Source of the DNA: Sporomusaceae bacterium UBA7701
GTDB lineage: Bacteria; Bacillota; Negativicutes; Sporomusales; UBA7701
NCBI GenBank assembly: GCA_002482545.1
Contig: DLGF01000020.1
Coordinates: forward strand, 1-64,000
Direction of reading: 5' to 3'
Length of the DNA stretch: 64,000 bases
The position numbers and the translations under genes are program-made. Positions 52,860 to 61,555 of the stretch are shown here, piece after piece (position 1 is the first letter of the stretch; every line of letters starts with the position of its first letter). Under the pieces are notes generated by a model, which searched no databases, was not told where the DNA came from, and saw only the letters and a list, made by a program, of their open reading frames with translations.

Positions 52860-53548
52860 GAATGAGGGAACGGTTGATTGAGCGGGCCCGGCTGGCTGGC
52901 GCCGATTTGGCGGGAATCGCTCCGGTGGAACGTTTGGCGGAAGCGCCGGCGGGGCACCGGCCGGCCGATCTGATGCCGGACGCCCGGTCGGTCATTGTGT
53001 TGGCCAGCCGGATGCCCGAAGAGGTCATTGCCAATACGGCCCGTCTTACCTTTTATACCCGAGCCATGGCGGCAAAGGTCGAATTCCTGGATCAACTGGC
53101 CTATAAAATGGCTTCCTTTCTGGAGGACAACGGGGCGAAGGCCTTGCCGGTGCCCGCCGACGATCCCTATACGTTCTGGGACGCCGCAAATCGCTACGGC
53201 GCGGGGGAAATATCCCATAAACACGCGGCGGCGGCCGCCGGCCTGGGCGTTATCGGAAAAAACACGCTGCTGGTGACGCCCAAGTTTGGGAACCGGGTGG
53301 CGCTGGTATCAATATTGACCGACATGAACCTGGAAGCGGACGATATCCTGCAGGAAGAACTTTGCCTTCCTTCTTGCCGGCGGTGTGTGGAAGCCTGCCC
53401 GGCCGGGGCGATCACCGACGACGGGCGGGTCATCCAGAAGCTCTGCCGGGACCGCTGCGGAACTGTTTTGCCGCGGGGCTTCGAGGCGTATGCCTGCTGG
53501 GAGTGCCGCCGGGTATGCCCCCAGAGAGGAGGCGGCGGCAGTGAATGA
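52856..53548 (+). CDS. QueG-like 4Fe-4S protein
   Basis: 230 residues. N-terminal half resembles the epoxyqueuosine-reductase-type fold (LAGADLAGIAPVERL, HAAAAAGLGVIGKNTLLVTPKFGNR in pieces); the C-terminus has a ferredoxin-like CRRCVEACP motif and a second Cys set ending CWECRRVCP. The enzyme is shorter than true QueG, so another electron-transfer reaction is possible. ATGA overlap with the GntR gene implies cotranscription. Confidence 0.82.
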   Translation: MRMRERLIERARLAGADLAGIAPVERLAEAPAGHRPADLMPDARSVIVLASRMPEEVIANTARLTFYTRAMAAKVEFLDQLAYKMASFLEDNGAKALPVPADDPYTFWDAANRYGAGEISHKHAAAAAGLGVIGKNTLLVTPKFGNRVALVSILTDMNLEADDILQEELCLPSCRRCVEACPAGAITDDGRVIQKLCRDRCGTVLPRGFEAYACWECRRVCPQRGGGGSE

Positions 53549-53888
53549 CAAAACCCTGTTTCCTCCGCCGGTTCTGTCCCTGCCGGAGGCGGCCATTCCA
53601 CTGGCGGGGGTCAAAGCCTATCTGTCCCAGGGGGACGGTCACCAGATCATTTTTATGGCGTTTGCCGAGGATGTGGAACTGCCGGAGCATTGTCACGCCG
53701 CCCAATGGGGCGTGGTGCTGGAGGGGCGGATCGATCTCGCCATCGGCGGGGTAGGCAGAACCTACCGCCGGGGCGACCGGTACTTTATTCCGGAGGGGGT
53801 CGCCCATTCGGGAAGGATTCACGCCGGCTATGCGGATATGACTTTTTTCGGCGAGCCGGGGCGCTACCCGCTGAAGGAAAAGGCCTGA
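53541..53888 (+). CDS. Cupin-domain protein
   Basis: 115 residues from GTG 53541 within the end of the Fe-S gene (8-base overlap, GGAGGCGG upstream). One cupin domain with metal ligands in ELPEHCHAAQWGVVLEG and PEGVAHSGRIH. Small-molecule or metal binder, last of the GntR operon. Function unknown. Confidence 0.85.
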   Translation: MNDKTLFPPPVLSLPEAAIPLAGVKAYLSQGDGHQIIFMAFAEDVELPEHCHAAQWGVVLEGRIDLAIGGVGRTYRRGDRYFIPEGVAHSGRIHAGYADMTFFGEPGRYPLKEKA

Positions 53889-54002
53889 TTTGCTCTTGGC
53901 CGCCAAGATAACAATGGCAGAGCTAGCAGGATGTGTCACACATGCGGCGCGGTCGGCGGAGAGAAACTAATCAAGGAATGCAATTTAAAAGGGGGTAGAT
54001 TT

Positions 54003-54320
54003 GTGTTTAGAGCGAGAAGCAACGAGTATCTGGCCAATGGTGTCATTATTACTCCAGCCAACCCGGAACCTTATGAGAATGTGACCATTGTTTATAACGG
54101 CCTGCTGTCCAAGAACGGAGCGAACGACATGTATGCCCACGTGGGCTTTGGGGAACACTGGCACGGGGCTCAGGACCTGCGGATGATAAAAACCTGCTCC
54201 GGGTTTGAAGCCACTATCCCGGCCGCCAATATCGACTCGATGAGCGTGGCCTTTCATGATCCCGCGAATAACTGGGACAATAACTCGGGATCCAATTACA
54301 ACTTCCAGATCAAGCATTAA
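54003..54320 (+). CDS. Free-standing carbohydrate-binding protein (CBM25-like)
   Basis: 105 residues from GTG 54003 behind GGGGGTAG. Aromatic-rich beta protein: VTIVYNGLLSKNGANDMYAHVG, GFGEHWHGAQD, and the end MSVAFHDPANNWDNNSGSNY match starch-binding modules of the CBM25 group. There is no signal peptide and no catalytic domain, unlike most modules of this kind; perhaps it binds intracellular glycogen. Single gene, closed by a very long hairpin. Confidence 0.82.
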   Translation: MFRARSNEYLANGVIITPANPEPYENVTIVYNGLLSKNGANDMYAHVGFGEHWHGAQDLRMIKTCSGFEATIPAANIDSMSVAFHDPANNWDNNSGSNYNFQIKH

Positions 54321-54377
54321 GTTCATGGCAGAAGAGGAGCGCCGGGGAATTTCCGGCGCTCCTCTTTTGCCATGAAC
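54321..54377. terminator. Very long hairpin terminator
   Basis: GTTCATGGCA and AGAGGAGCGCCGG on the left pair with CCGGCGCTCCTCT and TGCCATGAAC on the right, with TTTT between the parts; about 23 paired bases directly after the carbohydrate-binding gene. Confidence 0.85.
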
Positions 54378-54529
54378 CCGCGCGGAATCACGGAGGGCCC
54401 GGCGGAGCGGCCGGCCCAATATTTGCCGCGGGCGTAGGAAATGGATGGAGCGGCGTCGAAGGTTATCCGGGGCAGTAAGGCGTAACGGAGCTTGAACGGT
54501 CCGCCTCGGCGGACCCATGGAGGAAGGCT

Positions 54530-56377
54530 ATGAACGGGGATTTTCTTTACCGCTATTCCTTCGATTTGATTGAAGATGGCGTGATTGTTGTTGACAAGCA
54601 AAGGATCATTCGGATCTATAACCGGCGGGCCAGGGAGATTTTCGGCATCAGTTGCGGCAGCGGCCCGGGGCACGCCGCCGGGACGATCGCCGTCGGCGAT
54701 ATCGTCATTTTGGGGGATAACTGCCTGGGGGGCGACGACGGCGGCCTCGGGGCCGAGGATTTGAGCCGCATCGGGCTGCCGCCCGGCGAGCTCAGGCCGG
54801 GCGACGCCTTCGTGGCTGCAGGGAAATATGACCGGCCGGAAGAGCGAGCCTGCTGTCATATTGTCCGGGGCGGCCAACTGCAGGAGCCCCTCGATCTGGA
54901 GTGCGCGGTGGACGGCCTGGCTGTCCGGGTGGAGATCGACGACTTTTCGAAGTGTTCCACAATAACGGTGGGCGACAAGTCCTACCGCCTGGGGTATTTG
55001 CTGACCGTCGCCAACCTGGTGGTTTTGGACGGCGCCACCGGCGAGGTCAAGTTCTACCAGGCCCGGGGCTATACAGCCCGGGGAGAGGCGGCGGGAGACT
55101 TGCTGCGGGGCGGGCGGTATCTGGCGAAGGGGCCCGACGCTCCCGCGCTGGCCCTCGTCGGCGAGCCGGTTGAGAAGGTGCACCCGGCGAACGAAGGGAT
55201 GCATTGCCTCGATTTGGTTCTGAACGGATCCTGGCCGGAAAATGAGTGGCGGGAATACGTCATCAACGGCATGTGGGTGCGATTTTCGGCTTGCCCGATT
55301 TACGGCGGAGACGGACAGATCGCCGGAGGCGCGCTGATCTTCCGGGATATCAGCGAACTGAAGCTGCTGGAACAGCAGGGGCGGCGCAACCCTTTCAAAT
55401 ACCCGGCGTTCCAGAAAGTGATCGGCCGCGCCCCGGAACTAATGGAATGCGTCAAGATCGCCCAGAAGGTCTCGGGATCGAAATCAACGGTGCTGCTGCT
55501 CGGCGAAAGCGGCACCGGCAAAGGGCTGTTCGCCAGAGCCATCCACGATAACAGCCCCAGGGCCGCTAAGCCCTTTATCACGGTCAATCTGGCGTCAATC
55601 CCCAGCACTTTGCTGGAAAGCGAACTTTTCGGGTACGAAAAGGGCGCTTTTACCGGAGCGAAAACGGCCGGGGAAATCGGCAAGCTTCGCCTGGCCGACG
55701 GCGGCACGCTGTTTCTGGATGAAATGGGCGAGCTTGATTATTATCTTCAGGCGAAATTGCTCCATGTATTGCAGGATAATGCCTTTTACCCGGTCGGATC
55801 GTCCAGGCCGACCCGGGTCGATGTCCGGTTCATCGTGGCGACCAACCGGGACCTGGAACAGGAGGTCAAAGGCGGCAAGTTCCGGGAGGATTTGTATTAC
55901 CGGATGAACGTCATCGCCATCACCCTCCCGCCGCTCCGCAGCCGGAAAGAGGATATCGGCGAACTGGTGGAGCGGCTTATCCCCGGAATCGGACTGAAGG
56001 TCGGCCGGAAGGGCCTCCGGGTTTCGGCGGAAGTGCTTGCACTGTTCCAGGCCTACGAATGGCCGGGAAACGTCCGGGAATTGGAAAATGTGCTGGAGCG
56101 GGCGGCCAATCTGGCGGAAGGCGAGCTGATCACGGCGGAAGTCTTGCCCGGCCCCATCCGCGGAGGAGCCGGCCCGAAGACGGGAAGGGCGGCGGCATCC
56201 CGGTTCATGGGATTGCGGGACTATAGGGCGGCCATGGAGCGCGACTATATTCTGCAGGCCCTTCAGGAAACCGGGGGCGACAAGGCGGCGGCCATGAAAA
56301 AGCTGGGCATAGGCAAAAGCGCCTTTTATGAAAAACTCAAGCAATTGGATATTCAATTTATCCCCTCCATCCGGTAA
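54530..56377 (+). CDS. Sigma-54-dependent activator for DAP dehydrogenase operon
   Basis: 615 residues. A PAS-like start (LIEDGVIVVDKQRIIRIYN), a long 200-residue insertion that may bind the inducer, a second PAS-like part ending FRDISELKLLEQQ, then AAA+ with Walker A GESGTGKG, loop YEKGAFTGAK, Walker B LFLDEMGE and C-terminal Fis HTH (AAMKKLGIGKSAFYEKL). Just downstream are three TTTTCCGGAA-type sites and a -24/-12 promoter, so it very likely activates the two genes that follow. Confidence 0.93.
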   Translation: MNGDFLYRYSFDLIEDGVIVVDKQRIIRIYNRRAREIFGISCGSGPGHAAGTIAVGDIVILGDNCLGGDDGGLGAEDLSRIGLPPGELRPGDAFVAAGKYDRPEERACCHIVRGGQLQEPLDLECAVDGLAVRVEIDDFSKCSTITVGDKSYRLGYLLTVANLVVLDGATGEVKFYQARGYTARGEAAGDLLRGGRYLAKGPDAPALALVGEPVEKVHPANEGMHCLDLVLNGSWPENEWREYVINGMWVRFSACPIYGGDGQIAGGALIFRDISELKLLEQQGRRNPFKYPAFQKVIGRAPELMECVKIAQKVSGSKSTVLLLGESGTGKGLFARAIHDNSPRAAKPFITVNLASIPSTLLESELFGYEKGAFTGAKTAGEIGKLRLADGGTLFLDEMGELDYYLQAKLLHVLQDNAFYPVGSSRPTRVDVRFIVATNRDLEQEVKGGKFREDLYYRMNVIAITLPPLRSRKEDIGELVERLIPGIGLKVGRKGLRVSAEVLALFQAYEWPGNVRELENVLERAANLAEGELITAEVLPGPIRGGAGPKTGRAAASRFMGLRDYRAAMERDYILQALQETGGDKAAAMKKLGIGKSAFYEKLKQLDIQFIPSIR

Positions 56378-56378
56378 T

Positions 56379-56472
56379 CCGGAAAATTTTCCGGTTTTCC
56401 GGAAGAAACGGTCGGAGGAAATATGGCTATCGGCGCCGCAAACAGGCCGGATAGCTTTTTTATTTTCCGGAA
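56379..56472. promoter_or_regulatory. Upstream activator sites
   Basis: CCGGAAAATTTTCCGG is a perfect 16-bp palindrome at 56379-56394; TTTTCCGGAA follows at 56395-56404 and again at 56463-56472. They lie 74-167 bases before the sigma-54 promoter, the usual enhancer range. Confidence 0.7.
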
Positions 56473-56545
56473 AAGGCCGGATTGGTCCGGGAGTTGGCGC
56501 GGTGCGTGGCGCAGAAGGGAGGGGGATTGGCCCGGGATTTCGTTT

Positions 56546-56560
56546 TGGCACGGAAATTGC
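56546..56560 (+). promoter_or_regulatory. Sigma-54 promoter (-24/-12)
   Basis: TGGCAC-N5-TTGC with exact spacing (56546-56551 and 56557-56560), matching the consensus perfectly. Start of transcription about 12 bases on, roughly 95 bases before the dehydrogenase. Confidence 0.9.
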
Positions 56561-56666
56561 GGTGCGTTATGGCGGCGAGAGCGCGCCCCAAGCCCGCCGG
56601 TCGGCAAAAGGCGGGGAAGCGCCGGTGCGGACGCCGGCAAATCTAGCGGGAAAAGGGGAAGGTACA

Positions 56667-57560
56667 ATGGGAAAAATCAGAGTGGCGGTTGTCGGGTATG
56701 GAAATTTGGGCAGGTACTCGCTTGATGCGCTGAAACTGGCCGGGGATATGGAGATTGCCGGGATTGTGCGCCGGCAGGCCCGGGAAAGCGCCCTCGACGG
56801 CATCCCGGTGGTGGATGAAGTGCGCAAGCTGGGCCGAGTGGACGTGGCTCTGCTGTGTGTCCCGACCCTCAAAGTGGCCGAGACCGCCAAGCCTTATCTG
56901 ACAAGCGGGATAGCCACCGTAGACAGCTTTGACATCCATGGCCAGGCCGCCTGGGATACGAAACAGGAACTGGACAAGCTGGCCAAACAAGGGAACACGG
57001 CAGCGGTGACCGCCGCCGGCTGGGACCCGGGCCTGGACTCGGTGCTGCGGGCCGCTTTCCGGGTGGCGGCGCCCACCGGCATCACCTACACCAATTATGG
57101 GCCCGGGATGAGTCTGGGGCACAGCGTCGCCGCCCGGAGCGCCGCCGGGGTGGAAGACGCTGTGGCCATAACCTATCCGCTGGGAAGCGGCCGGCACCGC
57201 CGGCTGGTCTACGCCAAACTCGAACCGGGCGCGGATCCCCAGGGGGTCCGCGCCGAGATTGCCGCCATGAACTACTTCAAGAACGATGAGCTGGTATTCA
57301 CGGTGACCGATGATCTCGGGGACGCCCGGGATTGCGGCCACGGAATGGTGATCGAACGGAAAGGCTCTTCCGGGGCGACCCACAACCAGCGGCTGTCCTG
57401 CTCGTTTATCATCAACAACCCGGCCATTACCACCCAGGTCATGGTGATGGCGGCCAGGGCGGCCACCCGGCGTTCGCCCGGCGCGTATACCCTGCTGGAA
57501 ATTCCGCCCTGCGACTACTTCGCCGAACCGCTGGAGACCCTGGTCAAAACGCTGGTCTGA
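56667..57560 (+). CDS. meso-Diaminopimelate dehydrogenase-like enzyme
   Basis: 297 residues, NADP-binding fold first (VAVVGYGNLGRYSLDAL) then VDSFDIH, AAGWDPGLDS and GPGMSLGHSVAAR, the substrate motifs of diaminopimelate dehydrogenase. Interconverts meso-DAP and tetrahydrodipicolinate plus ammonia. ATG 56667 behind AAGGGGAAGG. Control by a dedicated sigma-54 activator and pairing with a D-aminopeptidase argue for a catabolic role here; a relative acting on another 2,4-diamino acid cannot be excluded. Confidence 0.88.
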   Translation: MGKIRVAVVGYGNLGRYSLDALKLAGDMEIAGIVRRQARESALDGIPVVDEVRKLGRVDVALLCVPTLKVAETAKPYLTSGIATVDSFDIHGQAAWDTKQELDKLAKQGNTAAVTAAGWDPGLDSVLRAAFRVAAPTGITYTNYGPGMSLGHSVAARSAAGVEDAVAITYPLGSGRHRRLVYAKLEPGADPQGVRAEIAAMNYFKNDELVFTVTDDLGDARDCGHGMVIERKGSSGATHNQRLSCSFIINNPAITTQVMVMAARAATRRSPGAYTLLEIPPCDYFAEPLETLVKTLV

Positions 57561-57586
57561 TCAAATGACGGATAAGGAGTGAAAGT

Positions 57587-58426
57587 ATGAAGATTTATAT
57601 ATCGCTGGATATGGAAGGCGTCGCCGGGACCTTTGACTGGAAGCAGGAGAAAGAAGACCGGTCCATGGTGCGCAAATACATGAGCGCCCAGTTGGAATGG
57701 GTGCTGGAGGGGATTAACGAGAGCGCCGCCAATGAGCAGGTGGAAGAAATTCTGATCGCCGATTCCCATTCAGGGGGAGACAGCATTCCTTACGAATTTA
57801 CCGGCCTGGACGAGCGCATCCAGCTGATTTCCGGGGGACCGCGGGCCAACTACATGATGGCGGGGCTGGACGGGACCTATGATATCGCCTTCTTGACGGG
57901 CTACCACGGGGGCGGGGGGACGCTGTACGGGGTGATGGACCATACCTACACGAGCTGCTTCCATAAAATATCGTTTCAGGGGCAGGCGATGAGCGAGGCG
58001 CTGGTCAACAGCGCCTTTGCCGGATATCACGCGGTGCCTGTCGGGCTGGTCATCGGCGACGAGGCGCTGGGCAAGGAGCTGCAGCGTCCGGAGCAGCTCC
58101 CCTGGGTCCGTTATGTCACTACGAAAACCGGCCTGGGCCGCTTCTCGGCCAAAAGCCGGCCGATGGGGGCCGTGCGCCGCGAAACCATCCAAGCCGTCAA
58201 GGCCGTTCTCGCCGCCGATATCAAGCGATTGCCGCTTTACCGCTTTGAGGCGCCCATCAGGCTAGAGATCGAGTTTCAAACCACCGTTATGGCCGATGTC
58301 GCCGCCCTGATACCCGGGGTAAGGCGGTTGGACGGCAGGACTGTCGAGCTTGTTTCTGACGATTATGCGGTGTTGTTCAACGCCTATTCCCTGATCGCCA
58401 GAGTGGCCGGGACGGTCAACGGCTGA
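57587..58426 (+). CDS. M55-family D-aminopeptidase (DppA-like)
   Basis: 279 residues. Zinc peptidase of family M55: DMEGVAG at residues 8-14 holds two ligands, DSHSGGDS has the next Asp and His, GYHGGGG and DHTYTS supply His, and QAMSEALVNSAFAGYHAVPVG the catalytic-region Glu. Known members cleave D-Ala-containing peptides. ATG 57587 follows AAGGAG, 26 bases after the dehydrogenase, clearly one operon. Together they could use stem peptides from cell wall. Confidence 0.9.
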   Translation: MKIYISLDMEGVAGTFDWKQEKEDRSMVRKYMSAQLEWVLEGINESAANEQVEEILIADSHSGGDSIPYEFTGLDERIQLISGGPRANYMMAGLDGTYDIAFLTGYHGGGGTLYGVMDHTYTSCFHKISFQGQAMSEALVNSAFAGYHAVPVGLVIGDEALGKELQRPEQLPWVRYVTTKTGLGRFSAKSRPMGAVRRETIQAVKAVLAADIKRLPLYRFEAPIRLEIEFQTTVMADVAALIPGVRRLDGRTVELVSDDYAVLFNAYSLIARVAGTVNG

Positions 58427-58441
58427 CCCGGTGGATGGGGG

Positions 58442-58494
58442 CAATAGAAAAAGGTAAGCTCTTGGCTTGGCCAGGGGCTTACCTTTTTCTATTG
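58442..58494. terminator. Bidirectional terminator
   Basis: CAATAGAAAAAGGTAAGC / GCTTACCTTTTTCTATTG, a perfect 18-bp stem between convergent genes. Confidence 0.92.
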
Positions 58495-58495
58495 G

Positions 58496-58837
58496 TTACT
58501 TAGGTTTGAAAGGCGTGAGCAACAGATTGCCGGCGGCGAGAAGCACCGCCGTTAGCAAAGCCGGCAGAAAGCCCCCCACCGTCATTGAATCCACCAGCGA
58601 GTCGGTCAGCATAAGCATCCAGGTATTGACCACCAGGGTGAACAAGCCCAGGGTGAGGAGGTTAAGGGGCAGGGTCAAGAATAACAGGACCGGCCTGACG
58701 AGCAGGTTGACCAGGCCCAGCACAAACCCGGCGAGAAGGAAAGCCGGCGGCCCGTCCAGGCGAAGCGCCGGGACGAAAAAAGTCGCGGCGTACAAGAGTA
58801 CGGCATTGGCCAGAAGGCGGAATATTATTTTTTTCAT
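58496..58837 (-). CDS. Phage holin family 4-type / YvlD-like membrane protein
   Basis: 113 residues with four hydrophobic segments. The NLLVRPVLLFLTLPLNLLTLGLF block is the family hallmark. In other Firmicutes such proteins (YvlD) belong to the cell-envelope stress response; no phage link is needed. ATG 58837. Single gene. Confidence 0.88.
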   Translation of the reverse strand: MKKIIFRLLANAVLLYAATFFVPALRLDGPPAFLLAGFVLGLVNLLVRPVLLFLTLPLNLLTLGLFTLVVNTWMLMLTDSLVDSMTVGGFLPALLTAVLLAAGNLLLTPFKPK

Positions 58838-59133
58838 TGCAACCTCACTTCATTACAAAATTGCCGGTATAGCCGGCGCGGTTTTTGCGCGGGCCGCACC
58901 CAAAAAGCGTACCCGCGGAAGCTGTTTATGATCAACGGAGTAGCGTCGGAACATTGAGAAACATCTCCCGGGTTCAGGCAAAAAGCCGTCCCTTCGGCGC
59001 GACGCCAGGGAAAGGGGGCGGGAGGGCCGGCAATATTAATGATAATTCCGATCGGGAAAAAGCACAAGGGCCGATTCGCGGCATGGCGGGCTGATTGCAC
59101 AAGCAGGGATAAAGTGGTATGCTGGTGTCAGTG
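58838..59133. other. Gap before FMN riboswitch
   Basis: No gene seen. It holds the promoter regions of the divergent membrane protein and ribB units; no strong -35/-10 pair is evident by eye. Confidence 0.4.
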
Positions 59134-59286
59134 ACTTATTCTCAGGGCGGGGTGCGAATCCCCACCGGCGGTATCCCGGGTTGTCCGGGGAGCCCGCGAG
59201 CGCTCCTAAGCCGATGGCGAAGGAGGTCAGCAGATCTGGTGAAAGGCCAGAGCCGACGGTTAGAGTCCGGATGGAAGAGGATAAGG
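59134..59286 (+). promoter_or_regulatory. FMN riboswitch (RFN element)
   Basis: All conserved blocks occur in order: CTCAGGGCGGGGTGCGAATC, CCACCGGCGGT, AGCCCGCGAGCG, GGTCAGCAGATCTGGTGAAA, GCCAGAGCCGACGGT, AGAGTCCGGATG and GAAGAGGATAAG. Controls ribB. A CACCG/CGGTG hairpin follows without a T run, so translation may be the controlled step. Confidence 0.97.
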
Positions 59287-59399
59287 CGGTCAGCATATGC
59301 CATGGCACCGTTCGCGGTGTGAGGCTGCCGGCGTACGTCTGTCTGTCTCCTGCGCCCTGGTTCTGGTAAGTCGACTATACCAATAGGAGGCAAGCTACC

Positions 59400-60044
59400 A
59401 TGAATCAGAATCTATTGCGCCGTTTCGGCGATCCCGGCCAGCGGGTCGAAAGGGCTCTTTCCGCCCTGCGCCAAGGGCAGGGGATTTTGGTGACTGACAA
59501 CGAACAACGGGAGAACGAGGGAGACCTGATCTTTGCCGCCGAGTCGCTCACGACGGAACAGATGGCTTTGCTGATCCGGGAATGCAGCGGTATCGTCTGC
59601 CTGTGCCTACCCGCGGAAAAGGTCGGGGAACTGGCGCTGCCGATGATGGTTGAACAAAACTCCAGCCGGTTCCAGACGGCCTTTACGGTATCCATCGAGG
59701 CCGCGGCCGGCGTAACAACCGGGGTATCGGCCTCGGACCGGGTAACTACTGTGAAAACGGCGATCGCCGCAGGCGCCCGTCCGGAAGACCTGTGCCGCCC
59801 CGGTCATATTTTTCCCTTGCAGGCCAAACCCGGCGGTGTCCTGGAACGTCCCGGGCACACGGAGGCCACGGTAGACCTTATGCGTTTGGCCGGTCTCAGA
59901 CCCTACGGCGTGTTGTGCGAACTGACCAATCAGGACGGCTCGATGGCCCGCCTGCCGGAAATCGTCGCCTTTGCCGATAGGCACGCCATGCCGGTGATCG
60001 CAGTGGATGACCTGGTGGGCTACCGCCAGCAGCATCAGCGCTAA
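59400..60044 (+). CDS. ribB: 3,4-dihydroxy-2-butanone 4-phosphate synthase
   Basis: Converts ribulose 5-phosphate to the four-carbon riboflavin precursor. 214 residues, monofunctional: there is no GTP cyclohydrolase II domain. The active-site acidic loop DNEQRENEGDLIFAAE and the later RPGHIFPLQAKPGGVLERPGHTEA are intact. ATG 59400 follows AGGAGGCAAG. Standing alone behind an FMN riboswitch; the rest of the pathway must lie elsewhere. Confidence 0.97.
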   Translation: MNQNLLRRFGDPGQRVERALSALRQGQGILVTDNEQRENEGDLIFAAESLTTEQMALLIRECSGIVCLCLPAEKVGELALPMMVEQNSSRFQTAFTVSIEAAAGVTTGVSASDRVTTVKTAIAAGARPEDLCRPGHIFPLQAKPGGVLERPGHTEATVDLMRLAGLRPYGVLCELTNQDGSMARLPEIVAFADRHAMPVIAVDDLVGYRQQHQR

Positions 60045-60081
60045 GAAGAACTAAACTCCGGCCAGCCTCAGGCCGGGTAAA

Positions 60082-60115
60082 AAAAAGGAAACCTGCTTTG
60101 CAGGTTTCCTTTTTC
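60082..60115. terminator. Terminator of ribB
   Basis: AAAGGAAACCTGC / GCAGGTTTCCTTT stem with 3-base loop and T/A runs on either side. Confidence 0.92.
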
Positions 60116-60133
60116 AGCTTCGTTCGGGGGGAG

Positions 60134-61075
60134 TTATTCACTGAGGGCGGTTTTCAGGTTGGCCAAGTTGTCGCGCATCAGGCTGAGATAGTTCTTGCCC
60201 TGGTTGACTTCCTCTTGCGTCAGGTTCTCGATGGGGTTGAGCACGAGAAGGCTGGCCCCGGTCTCCCGGGCGACGGTCTGGGATAATTTGGGGTTGACCA
60301 GGGTTTCGAAAAAGATGTATTTGACGTTGTGCTCACGGCAAAAAGCGACGACCTGGGCCATTTTGTCCGGCGTCGGCTCGCTGTCCGGCGCGAGTCCCAT
60401 AATCGAACGCTGGGTCAGATTATACCGGGCGGCCAGGTAGCCGAAGGCGGCATGGCTGACGACAATTTCCCGGCGGGGAAGGCCGGACAGCGCGGCCCGG
60501 TATTCCTGGTCGAGGCGGGATAATTCCTGCGTGTACCGGTCGGCGTTCTGCCGGTAATAGTCGGCGTTGGCCGGGTCGGCCTCAGCCAGCGCGTTGGCGA
60601 TGGCGGCCACTTCCTGCTGGGCGTAGACCGGGTCGAGCCACATGTGGGAATCGCCGTGCTCGCCGGAATGCTGGTCATGGCCATGTTCGTCCTCGTCGGC
60701 TTCCTCCAGGACGGTCAGGCCTTGACTGACCGCCACCGCCCGGGTGGCGCCGAGAGTGTCCTGGGTCAGCACCTTGCCCAGATTTTCCAGCCCGGCCCCA
60801 TGGTAAAGGAAGAGTTTGGCCGACTTGATCTGGATGATTTCCCTGGCGGTCGGCTCCCAGTCGTGGGGTTCGGCGCCAGGCGGCACCAGCATCGTCAGCT
60901 CCACCTTCTCGCCGCCGACCTGCCGGGCGAATTCGTAGACCGGATAGACCGAAGCGACGACCTTGAGTTTTTCCGAAGGCGGGGCGGTGTTGGGCTTGCT
61001 GAGGCAACCGGCAAGCACAAGGGCGATAGACAAGGAGAACAAAAGGACAATAAAGGATTTTCTGGCAATCGGCAT
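60134..61075 (-). CDS. znuA: Zinc ABC transporter substrate-binding lipoprotein
   Basis: 313 residues, cluster A-I metal-binding protein. Lipobox LAGC with Cys24; VYPVYEFARQVGG opens the mature fold. A His/Asp/Glu-rich loop at about 124-144 (DEHGHDQHSGEHGDSH) is typical of zinc rather than manganese binders. ATG 61075 follows AGGAGG. Lies 16 bases after the Fur-family gene. znuB and znuC are not in this window on this side. Confidence 0.93.
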   Translation of the reverse strand: MPIARKSFIVLLFSLSIALVLAGCLSKPNTAPPSEKLKVVASVYPVYEFARQVGGEKVELTMLVPPGAEPHDWEPTAREIIQIKSAKLFLYHGAGLENLGKVLTQDTLGATRAVAVSQGLTVLEEADEDEHGHDQHSGEHGDSHMWLDPVYAQQEVAAIANALAEADPANADYYRQNADRYTQELSRLDQEYRAALSGLPRREIVVSHAAFGYLAARYNLTQRSIMGLAPDSEPTPDKMAQVVAFCREHNVKYIFFETLVNPKLSQTVARETGASLLVLNPIENLTQEEVNQGKNYLSLMRDNLANLKTALSE

Positions 61076-61091
61076 GTAGCAACCTCCTGGA

Positions 61092-61520
61092 TTAACCTGC
61101 GATTCGGCAGGTCCGGCAATAGCCGTAAAATTCGAGAGAATGGGATACGATCTCAAAGCCCTGCTTCGCGGCCTTGGCCACGTCGCGGTGATCGATGGGG
61201 CAATGGTCGAGGCACAGGGTTTTCCCGCAGCTCAGGCAGACCAGGTGATGGTGATGGGTGACGGTTAGCTCGAATACATTGCTCTCCCGGCCGCGAAGGT
61301 GGATTTCCTGGACCAGGCCGAGCTCGACCAGCAGCGCCAGGTTGCGGTATATCGTATCCAGGCTGACATCGGGCAGGGTGTGTTTGACGTGTTCGAGGAT
61401 GGTCTGGGCGGAAGGAAATTCCCCGCATTCCAGCAAGGCGGTGACTACCGCCCGGCGCTGGGGAGTCATTTTGTAGCCCTTTTCGCGGAGTTTTTGCAAC
61501 AGGTTTTCCAACTTGAGCAC
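61092..61520 (-). CDS. zur: Fur-family regulator, probably Zur
   Basis: 142 residues. Winged HTH (MTPQRRAVVTALLECGEFPSAQTIL), metal segment HHHHLVCLSCGKTLC with CxxC, and a second CRTC pair at the C-terminus for structural zinc. Cotranscription with znuA and the box at 61527 make Zur the best reading; PerR or Fur is less likely. Confidence 0.88.
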   Translation of the reverse strand: MLKLENLLQKLREKGYKMTPQRRAVVTALLECGEFPSAQTILEHVKHTLPDVSLDTIYRNLALLVELGLVQEIHLRGRESNVFELTVTHHHHLVCLSCGKTLCLDHCPIDHRDVAKAAKQGFEIVSHSLEFYGYCRTCRIAG

Positions 61521-61526
61521 ACTCCT

Positions 61527-61555
61527 AAATCGTAATATTATTATTTACAATTATA
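61527..61555. promoter_or_regulatory. Zur-like operator
   Basis: TAAATCGTAAT-ATTATT-ATTTACAATTATA is an imperfect inverted repeat resembling the B. subtilis Zur box (AAATCGTAAT-N-ATTACGATTT), immediately upstream of the zur start. Confidence 0.65.

Noticed and set aside
53931..54002. N-terminal extension of the carbohydrate-binding protein with CHTC
   Set aside because: ATG 53931 lacks a ribosome site, whereas GTG 54003 follows GGGGGTAG at good distance.
56328..56666. N-terminal extension of the DAP dehydrogenase frame
   Set aside because: The open frame starts inside the activator gene and crosses the sigma-54 promoter; ATG 56667 has its own ribosome site and begins the NADP fold.
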